Source: JAFDZV01 sp964455525 (GTDB taxonomy: Bacteria > Bacteroidota > Ignavibacteria > OLB7). Taken from it: a DNA stretch of 64,000 nucleotides. The translations under genes and the position numbers were made by a program. The stretch covers positions 434,001 to 498,000 of the forward strand of contig CAYVWR010000001.1 in NCBI GenBank assembly GCA_964455525.1. Reading direction: 5' to 3'. A model generated the notes under the pieces. It was not told where the DNA came from, did no database searches, and saw only the letters and a program-made list of their open reading frames with translations. This document shows, in pieces, positions 46,831 to 55,648 of this stretch (its first letter is position 1; every line of letters starts with the position of its first letter).

Positions 46831-47790
46831 ATGAGCACCCCGACAGCACAGCCGCTCGAAGGAATGATTGCCATTGTGGCTGGAGCAACACGTGGCGGCG
46901 GACGTGGCATCGCGGCCATGCTTGGGGCAGCCGGTGCAACAGTATACTGTACTGGCCGCAGCGTCCGCGGGCACCTGGCCTCCGGCATCAACCGTCCTGA
47001 AACGATCGAGGAAACCGCGGAGATGGTGACCGCATATGGCGGACACGGCATCGCCGTGCAGACCGATCATACAGTGCCGGAGCAGGTACAGGCGCTGTTC
47101 GATCGCATCAGAAGCGAACGGGGACGGCTCGATCTGCTGGTTAACGACATCTGGGGAGGCGATGCCCTTACAGCCTGGGGAAAACCATTCTGGGAACATC
47201 CGCTCGACGATGCTCTGCTGATGATCCAGCGCGGGCTTACAACGCACCTTATAACAGCGCATCATGCGGCTCCGCTCCTGATAGAGAACCGGAAGGGATT
47301 GATCGTGGAGATCACCGATGGCGACACCTACAACTACCGGGGAACGCTCTACTACGATATGGTCAAGACAGGGCTCATCCGTCTGGCATTCGGGATGTCG
47401 CGGGATCTGCACGCGCACAATATCGCGGTGGTTGCGGTAACACCGGGTTATCTCCGATCGGAAGCTATGCTGGACCACTGGGGCGTCACAGAGCAGAACT
47501 GGCAGGAGGGCGCAGAAAGCGATCCGCACTTTATCGCATCGGAGACACCCTACTTTGTGGGACGTGCCGTGGCCGCGCTTGCGGGCGATCCGATGGTGAT
47601 GAAAAAGTCGGGCAGGGTTTTCTCCTCCTGGGGCCTTTCCGATGAATATGGCTTCACCGATATCGATGGCCGCTCTCCCCATTGGGGGCGATACTTCGCA
47701 TCGGCGTTTACACCATTGAAACCCTGCGATCGCACATTCTACGAGTATTGGTTCCATGACCCGATGGCGATGCACACCGGAACGCCATAG
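46831..47790 (+). CDS. Short-chain dehydrogenase/reductase family protein
   Basis: The start at 46831 (GGAG 9 bases upstream) gives 319 aa; ATGs at 46816 and 46822 in frame are possible. The Rossmann start is IAIVAGATRGGGRGIAAMLG (TGxxxGxG variant), then LDLLVNDIWGGD in place of the usual NNAG. The catalytic YxxxK is YYDMVKTG, at about residues 172-178, followed by VTPGYLRSEAM. The C terminus is longer than typical SDRs by about 60 residues. The substrate cannot be told. The upstream MarR gene suggests induction by a small molecule. Confidence 0.85.
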   Translation: MSTPTAQPLEGMIAIVAGATRGGGRGIAAMLGAAGATVYCTGRSVRGHLASGINRPETIEETAEMVTAYGGHGIAVQTDHTVPEQVQALFDRIRSERGRLDLLVNDIWGGDALTAWGKPFWEHPLDDALLMIQRGLTTHLITAHHAAPLLIENRKGLIVEITDGDTYNYRGTLYYDMVKTGLIRLAFGMSRDLHAHNIAVVAVTPGYLRSEAMLDHWGVTEQNWQEGAESDPHFIASETPYFVGRAVAALAGDPMVMKKSGRVFSSWGLSDEYGFTDIDGRSPHWGRYFASAFTPLKPCDRTFYEYWFHDPMAMHTGTP

Positions 47791-47985
47791 AACACCGCTC
47801 GTGCAGATCTGTCACCTTCTCGCTTGAGAGAATGGGTGAGTCCGGGACATAGACCCTGACACCGGAGAACGGCATGTCCAGTTTCCTCATCGGCCATCCT
47901 CTTACCTGGTACCGCCCATAATGGGTTCGATAATGATAACAAGCATCCCCCTACAACCTTACCAGTACCCCAAGGAGAACCAGCG

Positions 47986-48381
47986 ATGAGAGAAAGAACC
48001 GCCCCCTCTGCCCCAGCCACACTCCTGGCAGCCATAGTGTTGATGGTGGCGTGCGTTATCTTCGGTGCAAACGAGCTACGGGCACAATGCAACTCCGTCA
48101 CCGTTACCAACAACACCGAATGCCCCTTTACGATCTGCGCCGGTCCGCCCTCGAACCGCACATGCTTTCCGATCCCGGCAAACGGCTCAACGATCATCTC
48201 AATCCCGGCCAATGTTCAGCTCTCTGGCATCATCAACGCCTGCAACAAGTTCATCCGGTTCCCCAATACCGGCTGTATTGATCAGACACAGATCGGCCCC
48301 ACCTGCTGCGTCAAGATCTGTCTGGATCGCGTAGCCTGCACAGTTACTGTGACCAAAGTCGCAAATCAGTGTCCCTGCTAA
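47986..48381 (+). CDS. Small secreted Cys-rich protein, paralogue 3
   Basis: AAGGAG lies 9 bases before the ATG. The signal peptide of the 131-aa product ends near LRAQ. The mature part reads CNSVTVTNNTECPFTICAGP, CFPIPANG, INACNKFI, GPTCCVKICLDRVACTVTV and ends QCPC. It follows the same Cys spacing as the proteins at 19735 and 20370, although it lies 27 kb away. It is followed by a strong hairpin. Confidence 0.75.
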   Translation: MRERTAPSAPATLLAAIVLMVACVIFGANELRAQCNSVTVTNNTECPFTICAGPPSNRTCFPIPANGSTIISIPANVQLSGIINACNKFIRFPNTGCIDQTQIGPTCCVKICLDRVACTVTVTKVANQCPC

Positions 48382-48422
48382 AAACCGCATCGGCCAATCC
48401 ATCGGTCCTATAGTTCGGATAA

Positions 48423-48453
48423 CCGTGCCGCACAGGCCTATTGTGCGGCACGG
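48423..48453 (+). terminator. Terminator after Cys-rich paralogue 3
   Basis: CCGTGCCGCACA (48423-48434) pairs perfectly with TGTGCGGCACGG (48442-48453) around a 7-base loop. No T-run. Confidence 0.6.
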
Positions 48454-48718
48454 CTCGCGCCGCTCCCTACACGATCTGCTCCGCTGCCCTCCTGCAATCC
48501 TTATCCGGCCGCTCCCGAAATTCTTTCCAGCAGATGTATATCACCCGACAGCGCGCACAAGCCACGTATGGGTCGGCGCGATAATCTGCTCGCTTCATCC
48601 TTTCACCATCTCTATATTCGTATCGCACGCGGCGTCCGGCACCTGTAGGCTGTAGATGCATGCAAAAGCAGCGGCACACAGCCCACATATCACTCAGGCT
48701 ATGCAGGAGATTTCAACC

Positions 48719-49222
48719 ATGCTCAGGGGGCTACATCTATCGGTCCTGTTGTTCGTATGCAGTGTTATTGCAGCGGGTTGCAGTACAAGCAATGGCCCAT
48801 CCGACAATGGCACCGATCCGCTCCCGGAGGGAGATTACCTTCGGGCAACGTTCAACGGGCAGACCTGGACATCCACGGAGATCAATGCATTCGAGACGCC
48901 GATGTTCAACTCGCTGAATATCGCCGCGCTCCACGAGACAGGCCAGCACCTGGAATCAATAGCATTTTCGATAACCGGCGTAAAGAACATCGGCACCTAT
49001 ACGATCAACCCCATAAACTGCGCGGTTCAGATGAATATTGGCGGCATGAGCTATGCGACCGGACTGGACACAAGCAGGACCTACGGCACCCTGACGATCA
49101 CAACATTCGGCAAGGGTAGAATTGCCGGGACATTTTCCTGTACAGTGTATAGAAATGCCGATATAAACCTTGCATCCCTTGTGCTGAGCAACGGCAGCTT
49201 CAGCGCGGCACTAGGGCAGTAA
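48719..49222 (+). CDS. Lipoprotein, DUF6252-like
   Basis: The start at 48719 has AGGAGA 8 bases upstream and gives a lipoprotein signal with lipobox AAGC at about residues 20-23. The mature part (about 145 residues) shows YLRATFNGQTWTSTEINAF, then IGTYTIN and KGRIAGTFSC. FxGxxW near the start and KGxxxGTF(S/E) near the end are the pattern of DUF6252 lipoproteins from Bacteroidota. Function unknown. Monocistronic. Confidence 0.68.
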   Translation: MLRGLHLSVLLFVCSVIAAGCSTSNGPSDNGTDPLPEGDYLRATFNGQTWTSTEINAFETPMFNSLNIAALHETGQHLESIAFSITGVKNIGTYTINPINCAVQMNIGGMSYATGLDTSRTYGTLTITTFGKGRIAGTFSCTVYRNADINLASLVLSNGSFSAALGQ

Positions 49223-49295
49223 CACGACGTTCCGTGCCGACAGGCTCACCGGGATCGGCCGGACTCGGCGCACTCTTTTGCTCTTATCAAACGCC

Positions 49296-49964
49296 ATGAA
49301 CGATATACAACCCATTCCCCCCGATATGCTTCAGGGAATGCTCCGATTCTATTCACCACTGGTTTCCGATGCCATGGAACGCCTCGGCGTGCCAACCGGG
49401 GCATTGCATCATGGTATCCAGGCCATCCTCCCCGATGCATCGCTCAAGGTATGCGGCATCGCATTCCCCTGCCGCGTGGCATCTACGGAGAGCTATGTGG
49501 AGATCACAACGTTGCTGGAGATGGTAGATGCAATACCGCCGGGAGCTTTTGTGCTTGTATCGGCCGAAAGCCCGATCGACGCGGCGCTCTGGGGTGGCAT
49601 GATGAGCGCACGCGCGCAGGCACAAGGTGCCGTTGGCGCTGCGGTCAATGGGGGCGTGCGCGATATCGAACAGATCGCATCGCTCGGCTTTCCGGTTTTT
49701 GGCGAATACCGCTGCATCAAGGATATCCGGCGCCGGGGATATATGATCGCCTACAATGTCCCGATTATCATAGGCGGTACGGAAGTACGGCCAGGAGATA
49801 TCATCTTCGGCGATGCAAATGGCGTGATCGCAATACCGCATGGCAGCTTTGCAGCGGTCTATGACGAACTTGAACGTGCATACAGAGAGGAGGGCGCAAC
49901 TCAGCAGGCGCTTGTGCAGGGGAGCCGGGCACAGGATCTCTTCGAGCAGTACGGGAGATTCTAA
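49296..49964 (+). CDS. RraA-like family protein (HMG aldolase/oxaloacetate decarboxylase fold)
   Basis: The 222-aa product from 49296 has the RraA-like core: LVSDAMERLGVP, GIAFPCRVAS, GAFVLVSAES, WGGMMSARAQAQGAVGAAVNGGVRDIEQIASLGFPVF, and RPGDIIFGDANGVIAIP. GGVRDI and GDxxGV are the metal- and substrate-site motifs of the class II aldolase/decarboxylase members; RraA proper instead inhibits RNase E. Enzyme activity is more likely here because the Arg-Asp pair is kept. An in-frame upstream start at 49278 adds six residues. Confidence 0.82.
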   Translation: MNDIQPIPPDMLQGMLRFYSPLVSDAMERLGVPTGALHHGIQAILPDASLKVCGIAFPCRVASTESYVEITTLLEMVDAIPPGAFVLVSAESPIDAALWGGMMSARAQAQGAVGAAVNGGVRDIEQIASLGFPVFGEYRCIKDIRRRGYMIAYNVPIIIGGTEVRPGDIIFGDANGVIAIPHGSFAAVYDELERAYREEGATQQALVQGSRAQDLFEQYGRF

Positions 49965-50108
49965 CCACGCAACGGCGTCGTGATAGGCAGAGAGGAGAGA
50001 CCACCGGATCAGCGGTGTGCTGACGCAGGCTGGCGTGGCAGCACCCAGATACAACGATGCAACACCTCCGCCGGCCATCTGCATCCTTGCGCGATAGAAG
50101 CGCACAGC

Positions 50109-51086
50109 ATGTTTCCCGTGAACCCAACATCCTCAACACATATTCAGCAACACGGCAGCCCCCGGGGTCGGCTGGCACCAAGCCCAACCGGCCATCTCCA
50201 TATCGGCAATGCGCGCTCGTTTCTTCTGGCGTGGTTGCAGATGCGCACGCTTGGTGGCGAAATCATTCTTCGGATCGAGGATCTCGACAGAGCACGTGCA
50301 GCGCCCGGCGCCGCCCGCCAGATCGTGCGCGATCTGGAGTGGCTGGGGCTTACCTGGGATAACGATCTGACACCGGAGTATTTCCAGTCGAACCGGTTCG
50401 ATAGGTATCGGGCCGCCATCGGCGCACTGCATCGGCAGGACCTGCTCTACGAGTGCTTCTGCTCGCGCAGAGAACTGCACGATATAGCCAACGCACCACA
50501 TGGGAGGACCCTTCACTATGCTGGCAACTGCCGTTCTCTTTCCATAGAAGAGCGGTGCAGCCGACGCAGCAACAAAAGCCCGGCAGTCCGTTTCCGCGTC
50601 TCCCCTTCAACATGCATCAGCTTCCATGATGGGGTGGCCGGAGATTATGCCGAGGATGTCCATGCCGTCACCGGCGACTTCATCATTGCCCGCGCCGATG
50701 GCGTTCCAAGCTATCAGCTTGCGGTAGTGCTGGATGATATCGCCATGGGCATCACCCATGTCCTCCGCGGCGATGACCTTCTTCATTCCACCCCACGCCA
50801 GATCCTGCTGTTCAAAACGTTCGGGGCGCCCATTCCATCCTATACACATGTTCCTCTGATGGTGGCTCAGGATGGAGCACGCCTTGCAAAGCGTCACGGC
50901 TCACTCTCCATCGCCGAGCTGCGCGCAGCAGGCCACAACCCGGCAGCCGTTACCGGATGGCTCGCCTGGAGTTGTGGCCTGCTAACACAACCGGAACCCA
51001 TCCCGCCCCATGCTCTGCTCGCAATATTTTCGGTAGAACGGATAGCGAGCGAGCCAACCATCGTTCAGGCGCCCATACTCCTCTGA
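50109..51086 (+). CDS. gluQ: Glutamyl-Q tRNA(Asp) synthetase
   Basis: This 325-aa protein is a truncated glutamyl-tRNA synthetase lacking an anticodon-binding domain, which attaches glutamate to queuosine-34 of tRNA(Asp). RLAPSPTGHLHIGNARSFL has the HIGH-type motif (HIGN). Zinc ligands CFC ... YAGNC fit the CxC...Y...C site of the family. The KMSKS equivalent is ARLAKRHGS. GDFIIARADGVPSYQLAVVLDD is also typical. The start at 50109 is chosen because the frame upstream has no homology. About 25 residues precede the GRLAPSPTG motif. Confidence 0.88.
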   Translation: MFPVNPTSSTHIQQHGSPRGRLAPSPTGHLHIGNARSFLLAWLQMRTLGGEIILRIEDLDRARAAPGAARQIVRDLEWLGLTWDNDLTPEYFQSNRFDRYRAAIGALHRQDLLYECFCSRRELHDIANAPHGRTLHYAGNCRSLSIEERCSRRSNKSPAVRFRVSPSTCISFHDGVAGDYAEDVHAVTGDFIIARADGVPSYQLAVVLDDIAMGITHVLRGDDLLHSTPRQILLFKTFGAPIPSYTHVPLMVAQDGARLAKRHGSLSIAELRAAGHNPAAVTGWLAWSCGLLTQPEPIPPHALLAIFSVERIASEPTIVQAPILL

Positions 51087-51136
51087 CAACCGCACAATGG
51101 ATGCGCAACCGCCCCTCCAAACACCGGCATCATCCC

Positions 51137-52378
51137 TCACTCAAAACGGATGGCACGCACCTTTGGCATCATTACCCCGATAACGCCGCAAACCCCTGAC
51201 AACACGCCGCCATACACGATGGTGTGAAGAGGGCCGATCGCCTCGCTTACAAAGCCCGCAAGGCCGGCCGAGAGCGCCGTGATGCCATAGACGGCAATGT
51301 CGATATAGCCGAAGGCACGGCCAAGCAGATGTTGTGATACAAGGCGCTGAATGATGGTGGCACGCGAGACCACGATCAACGGGATTGCAAGAGCATGGAT
51401 AAAGGTAGCGGCATACAGAAGCCCAAGGCTGTTTGCCGGAAGGTAGAGAAGGAAGGTGAAACCATCCAGCGCCAGTCCAACCGCCCAAAGCTGCCCAACC
51501 GAACGGATGGCAGGGATACGATGCAGAATCAACCCGGTGATCGTCATGCCAAGCGCATACATCAATTCCACAAGCGCGAAATCGGCAAGCGTTCCCCCGT
51601 ACACATCCTGCACCAGCAGCGGCGTGCCGACAAGAGCCGGTCCCATAAGAAAAAAATTCCCAACCAGTGTCAGAACAAAGACGATACGAACGCCCCGGTT
51701 CTCCATAACTGTGCGGAGCCCAAGCATGGCCTCGCTTCGCAGCTCGGCAACGGTTATCCGGCGCGGATCGCCGGAGGCGAGATCAATACTGATAAAAAAA
51801 ATGCAAAGGAAGGAGATGCCATAAGCAACCGCATTGACGGTGAGCAGCCCCACTGGTCCTCCGGCACCTGCTCCGAACGCGGCGAAGATAGGCCCGGCGA
51901 TAGCGGCAAACTGGCGCGACGACTGCATCACCGCATTAACGCCAAAGAGCTTCGCCGGATCGCCCACCACAAGCGGCAGCGCCGAGTTATACGCGGGATT
52001 GAAGAACGTGGTCAGGGTGGTCACCAGCATCACCGTGGCGCCGGCATAGGCAATCGTAAGTATCCCGGTTGCCGCAGCCACCGGCAGAAGCAGCAGCGCA
52101 AGAGCGCGCACACCATCGGCAACGAGCATCACCCGCCTGCGATCCCGGCGATCGACATAGACCCCGGCGGCCAGCCCGAAGACCATGATAGGAATGTAGG
52201 CGACCAGTTGAAAGGTGCCGACCGCAGCATCGGAGCCGGTAAGCTGGATCGCCAGAAAGAGAAAGCCCATAAAGGCAAGCGAATCGCCAAAACCGGAGGC
52301 AAGCTGTCCGACCCACAAAAGGAAGAGATCGCGCCTGCCGAGAAAGTATCGCTCAAGCAGGCGGGCAGGAAGTGTCAT
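51137..52378 (-). CDS. Major facilitator superfamily transporter
   Basis: This 413-aa protein has 12 predicted helices in two halves. The first loop motif is GVYVDRRDRRRVML (MFS motif A, D-R-x-x-R-R). The fold resembles the MFS_3 group of exporters (enterobactin exporter EntS-like). The opening LLWVGQLASGFGDSL is also typical of that group. Substrate unknown. Confidence 0.85.
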   Translation of the reverse strand: MTLPARLLERYFLGRRDLFLLWVGQLASGFGDSLAFMGFLFLAIQLTGSDAAVGTFQLVAYIPIMVFGLAAGVYVDRRDRRRVMLVADGVRALALLLLPVAAATGILTIAYAGATVMLVTTLTTFFNPAYNSALPLVVGDPAKLFGVNAVMQSSRQFAAIAGPIFAAFGAGAGGPVGLLTVNAVAYGISFLCIFFISIDLASGDPRRITVAELRSEAMLGLRTVMENRGVRIVFVLTLVGNFFLMGPALVGTPLLVQDVYGGTLADFALVELMYALGMTITGLILHRIPAIRSVGQLWAVGLALDGFTFLLYLPANSLGLLYAATFIHALAIPLIVVSRATIIQRLVSQHLLGRAFGYIDIAVYGITALSAGLAGFVSEAIGPLHTIVYGGVLSGVCGVIGVMMPKVRAIRFE

Positions 52379-52742
52379 GAATGAGAAGCTGAACGGATAG
52401 TGAACACGGAGAACAATCCAGATATGTCCCGGCCCGATCGGATATATATCGAGGAAGGCGCACAGCCTGGCATCTTCATAGACAGCATGAGACTGGAGCC
52501 TGCCGTGGGCAATCCTATCGCACGGGCATCAGGGTTCGGCGGCGCTCCGATTCAGGGCAACACTCCCCGGAGCATGATACAAAGGAGAAACCCCGATCAT
52601 CTGGGCGGGGCTTCCGATATTCCAACCCGGGCATCCGCTCCACTCCTTCCCACACAATTGAAGGGGGACAAAGGTTCATCAGGCTCGTCCGCATCGGCAG
52701 CGATCTGGCCCCATCCGATTGCATGGCTCAAGCACTGAGCGA
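52379..52742. other. Intergenic, no gene seen
   Basis: A plus-strand open frame of 112 codons from 52400 is compositionally unlike neighbours and has no family features. A weak hairpin (CCCCG 52591-52595 with CGGGG 52606-52610) lies in the middle. Confidence 0.4.
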
Positions 52743-53612
52743 TCACGGCAGGTTCGAGACTTCACCATCCAGATCGCCCTCATCGCCATCGATGGCACTT
52801 TCAGGATCGGGCTGGCCGGAGATCGTCACATCGACCGCCGCGCCCTGTGCGACCTGTGCATATGGCGACACCCCCTGCTCTATGACCGTATTTCTGATAT
52901 AGGTGGGATCCTGCTTATAGCGGACCACGCCAAGCACAAGGCCTGCATTGGCAAGCCGTAGCCGTGCCTGTTCCAGATCGAGCGAGAGAAGGTTGGGCAT
53001 CATAGTAAATCGCGTGCTCGGCCCGCGGCTTATCATCACATCCACCACCGTTCCCGGACGAGCGCCCACCTTTGCGGGAATGCTCTGAGCATAGATCAGA
53101 TCCTTCATGATGGTATCGTTATGCTCGTAGGTAACCTCTCCAAGATCGAACCCATTGCGCATCAGGTTGATACGCCCCTCGCGCAACGGCATACCAATCA
53201 GATCGATCATCGGCACCATCTCGGTGCCACGGCTGAGGGTAAGGTAGATACGGCGTCCCTCCTTCGTCTGCTGCCCCGCATATGGAAGCTGCATGATAAC
53301 GGTACCGGCCGGATAGCGATCATCGAACCGGGATTCGCCTCGCTTCACTTCGAACCCAAGCTTGTCGAGCCGTTTCTCCGCCTCGGCATAGGTCAGGCCA
53401 ACAACGCCCGGCACCACCTCCACCGCCCCCAGCTTCACATACCACGGCATGACAACCTTATCAAGAAGCACCAGCAGCAGAAACATGACCACGGTTGTCA
53501 GCAGGAGGTACTTGATCATGGTCCCCCAACCAACCCGAGTCTCGCGACGCTGTGAAGGTTCCTCCTCACCTGTTGCAAATTCCGTCTGCCGATGCCCAAC
53601 CGATTCGATCAT
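52743..53612 (-). CDS. Membrane protein with three PASTA domains
   Basis: This 289-aa protein has a cytoplasmic N terminus of about 30 residues, one membrane helix (YLLLTTVVMFLLLVLLDKVV) and three PASTA domains outside: VVPGVVGLTYAEAEKRLDKLGFEV, VPMIDLIGMPLREGRINLMRNGFDL and MPNLLSLDLEQARLRLANAGLVL. There is no kinase or transpeptidase domain. PASTA domains bind peptidoglycan fragments or beta-lactams in other proteins. An acidic tail follows. Stand-alone PASTA proteins of this kind are common in Bacteroidota and Chlorobi. Confidence 0.88.
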   Translation of the reverse strand: MIESVGHRQTEFATGEEEPSQRRETRVGWGTMIKYLLLTTVVMFLLLVLLDKVVMPWYVKLGAVEVVPGVVGLTYAEAEKRLDKLGFEVKRGESRFDDRYPAGTVIMQLPYAGQQTKEGRRIYLTLSRGTEMVPMIDLIGMPLREGRINLMRNGFDLGEVTYEHNDTIMKDLIYAQSIPAKVGARPGTVVDVMISRGPSTRFTMMPNLLSLDLEQARLRLANAGLVLGVVRYKQDPTYIRNTVIEQGVSPYAQVAQGAAVDVTISGQPDPESAIDGDEGDLDGEVSNLP

Positions 53613-54093
53613 GATAATCTATCTGCCTGCTATGCTGATTTTTGTTCATCGTTGCTCCGATCCCACCCATCTTCTACCACGCGCAACAGAGCGGATGTTA
53701 CCTGCTCTGCTTGGCCACCACATGGGCTGCCATCGCCAAGCGCCCCTTGCGGATACGGCATCAAACATACAGAATCTCCCCATATCGATAGGACCACCTG
53801 CCGATTCCGTCCATTTTCACAATATCAGCCGCTGTCATACGGTTTTCAAGAACCATTACCGAATGTAGCATGCCGTCAGTGCAATCTTTTCAGGCACAGC
53901 AGTTCTCCGAAGGGAGGCACCGCACAGCGTTGTGGCACCGCCGATCGCCGCAGGTGCCGGACGGCGATCCTTCCATCCAGAGGGGCATCCGGTAGGCAGA
54001 TCAGCAAAGTTTGTTTGCATCTTCTTTCAAACGCCTTTGTATCTTCTTTCAAGCGCCGTGAGCACGGCGCAGGCAACAGTTGGTTTGACAGCC
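53613..54093. other. Divergent intergenic region
   Basis: About 480 bases between the PASTA gene (minus) and the AlbA-type gene (plus). CTTCTTTCAAACGCCTTTGT and a near repeat CTTCTTTCAAGCGCC lie at about 54019-54058. No gene is supported. Confidence 0.45.
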
Positions 54094-54756
54094 ATGAACG
54101 CGAAGAGACTCCGTGCAATCATTGAACTGGGGGAAACCGACACCGTCGAGTTCAAGCGCAAATTCTCAGGGTTTGAAAAGATTGCAAAGGAGATGATCGC
54201 GCTGGCGAACACTCGTGGCGGTCTTCTCCTGGTGGGCATCGATGACGACGGGCGAATCGTCGGAGTTGATAGCGAGAAATCGGAGATCGACCTGCTTACA
54301 TCCTCGGCCGAGTTCTACAGCAATCCCCCGATCGAGATCGATGTTGAGGTAGTGGATATCGATGGGGTCGATGTCATCGTCATCAAGATTCCAGAAAGCC
54401 GAACCAAGCCACACCAGCTCATCCATTCTCCATCGGAAAGCAACGGCATCTACGATCCCCGTGACACACGGGTCTATATCCGGCAGGGGGAAAAAAGCGT
54501 TATGGCGAGCAAGGAGGTAGTACGGGTGCTGGCGGCAACACAGCCGGACGCCCCGCCTCTGGTACTGGAGATCGGGGAGATCGAACGGACACTCTTCCAG
54601 CATCTTGAGCACCACGAGCGTATCACCCTTCGAGAATTCCGCCACCTCGTCAACATCTCAGAACGCCGCGCATCCCGAAGCCTTGTCCGCCTGGTCCGCG
54701 CCGGCCTTATACGCCTGTTCACCGGCCAGGGGGAGGACTATTACACGCTTGCCTAG
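54094..54756 (+). CDS. AlbA_2/Schlafen-type putative DNA-binding protein
   Basis: The start at 54094 gives 220 aa. The N-terminal domain matches the AlbA_2 (divergent AAA-4) pattern: TDTVEFKRKFSG, EMIALANTRGGLLLVGIDDDGRIVGV, and RPxDxYIRQGEKSVMAS-like end (DTRVYIRQGEKSVMAS). The C-terminal 60 residues form a winged helix (FRHLVNISERRASRSLVRLVRAGLI). This combination is typical of transcriptional regulators. Target unknown. Confidence 0.83.
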   Translation: MNAKRLRAIIELGETDTVEFKRKFSGFEKIAKEMIALANTRGGLLLVGIDDDGRIVGVDSEKSEIDLLTSSAEFYSNPPIEIDVEVVDIDGVDVIVIKIPESRTKPHQLIHSPSESNGIYDPRDTRVYIRQGEKSVMASKEVVRVLAATQPDAPPLVLEIGEIERTLFQHLEHHERITLREFRHLVNISERRASRSLVRLVRAGLIRLFTGQGEDYYTLA

Positions 54757-54873
54757 CCGACAGAAGAGGGCCATGCCAGGGCGCACCGCCAGCCCGGCGC
54801 GATGGAGCGAAGAGCGCTTATTCATAGCGCGGAGCATTGCAGGCGGGGGATCATGCATCGCTTCCTCCTCCCC

Positions 54874-55602
54874 TTAGATCAGCATCTTGATTCCAGCCAG
54901 CAGGATAACCACCCCAACCAGCAGTTCCAGCGTCGAATCCTTTGCACGGCGGCTCAGGCGAATCCCCAGCAGGCACCCCCCCACCGCACCGGCGATGCCC
55001 ACAGCAGCCGGTATCCACAATTCCGGATAGAGCAGCCCCTCGGCTCCATAGGCAGCCACCCGTGCTATCGAGGTAACGCCTCCGAGCGCTCCGCCGGTGG
55101 CCGCAATCTCTCGCACCGGCATAGATGCCGCGGCCAGCGCGCCAACCTGTATCGGTCCATTTCCCGCGCCCACAGCGCTCCCGATCGCTCCCGATACCAG
55201 CCCTACGATCGGAAACACCCAGTCCTTGAGACCACTGGGGAACGGTATAGCCATATACAGGCGAAGGATATAATACAGGCCGAACAGAGCGAGCATCCCA
55301 CCGATCCCGACTTCGAGCGCCCCAGGATCGATCGAGCTGAGATAGGCGGCACCGAGCATTGCGCCGGGAAGGATGCCGAGCGTAAAAAGGCCTGTCGCAC
55401 GCCAGCTCACCTGGCGGCGAAGCAGAACAAGGCGCGAGAGATTCCAGCCGAGCGGGATCAGGGCTGCGAGAAGGACCGCATCTTTGCTCCCCACTGTCAT
55501 CACCAGCACGGGAAGCAGCAGCAGCCCGCCGCCGAAACCGACAACGGTATCGAGCGCCCCGGCTATGAACGAGGCAAGCACGATCTCAAGATAGAAGAGC
55601 AT
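54874..55602 (-). CDS. TauE/SafE-family membrane permease
   Basis: The start at 55602 is chosen because the hydrophobic protein begins there (MLFYLEIVLASFIAGALDTVVGFGGGLLLLPVLV); the frame is open to 55704. It has about eight helices. GFGGG in helix 1 and GSAVGAGNGPIQV in the second half are the family's paired motifs. TauE/SafE proteins export sulfonates or sulfite or related organic anions. Substrate unknown. Confidence 0.87.
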   Translation of the reverse strand: MLFYLEIVLASFIAGALDTVVGFGGGLLLLPVLVMTVGSKDAVLLAALIPLGWNLSRLVLLRRQVSWRATGLFTLGILPGAMLGAAYLSSIDPGALEVGIGGMLALFGLYYILRLYMAIPFPSGLKDWVFPIVGLVSGAIGSAVGAGNGPIQVGALAAASMPVREIAATGGALGGVTSIARVAAYGAEGLLYPELWIPAAVGIAGAVGGCLLGIRLSRRAKDSTLELLVGVVILLAGIKMLI

Positions 55603-55648
55603 GGGGATAGATTGAATGGATGATCGGGCACTATCCGGCACAACGCCC

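Noticed and set aside
51395..52384. 329-codon Lys/Arg-rich frame on the plus strand
   Set aside because: Antisense to the MFS transporter, which has the expected helices and motif A.
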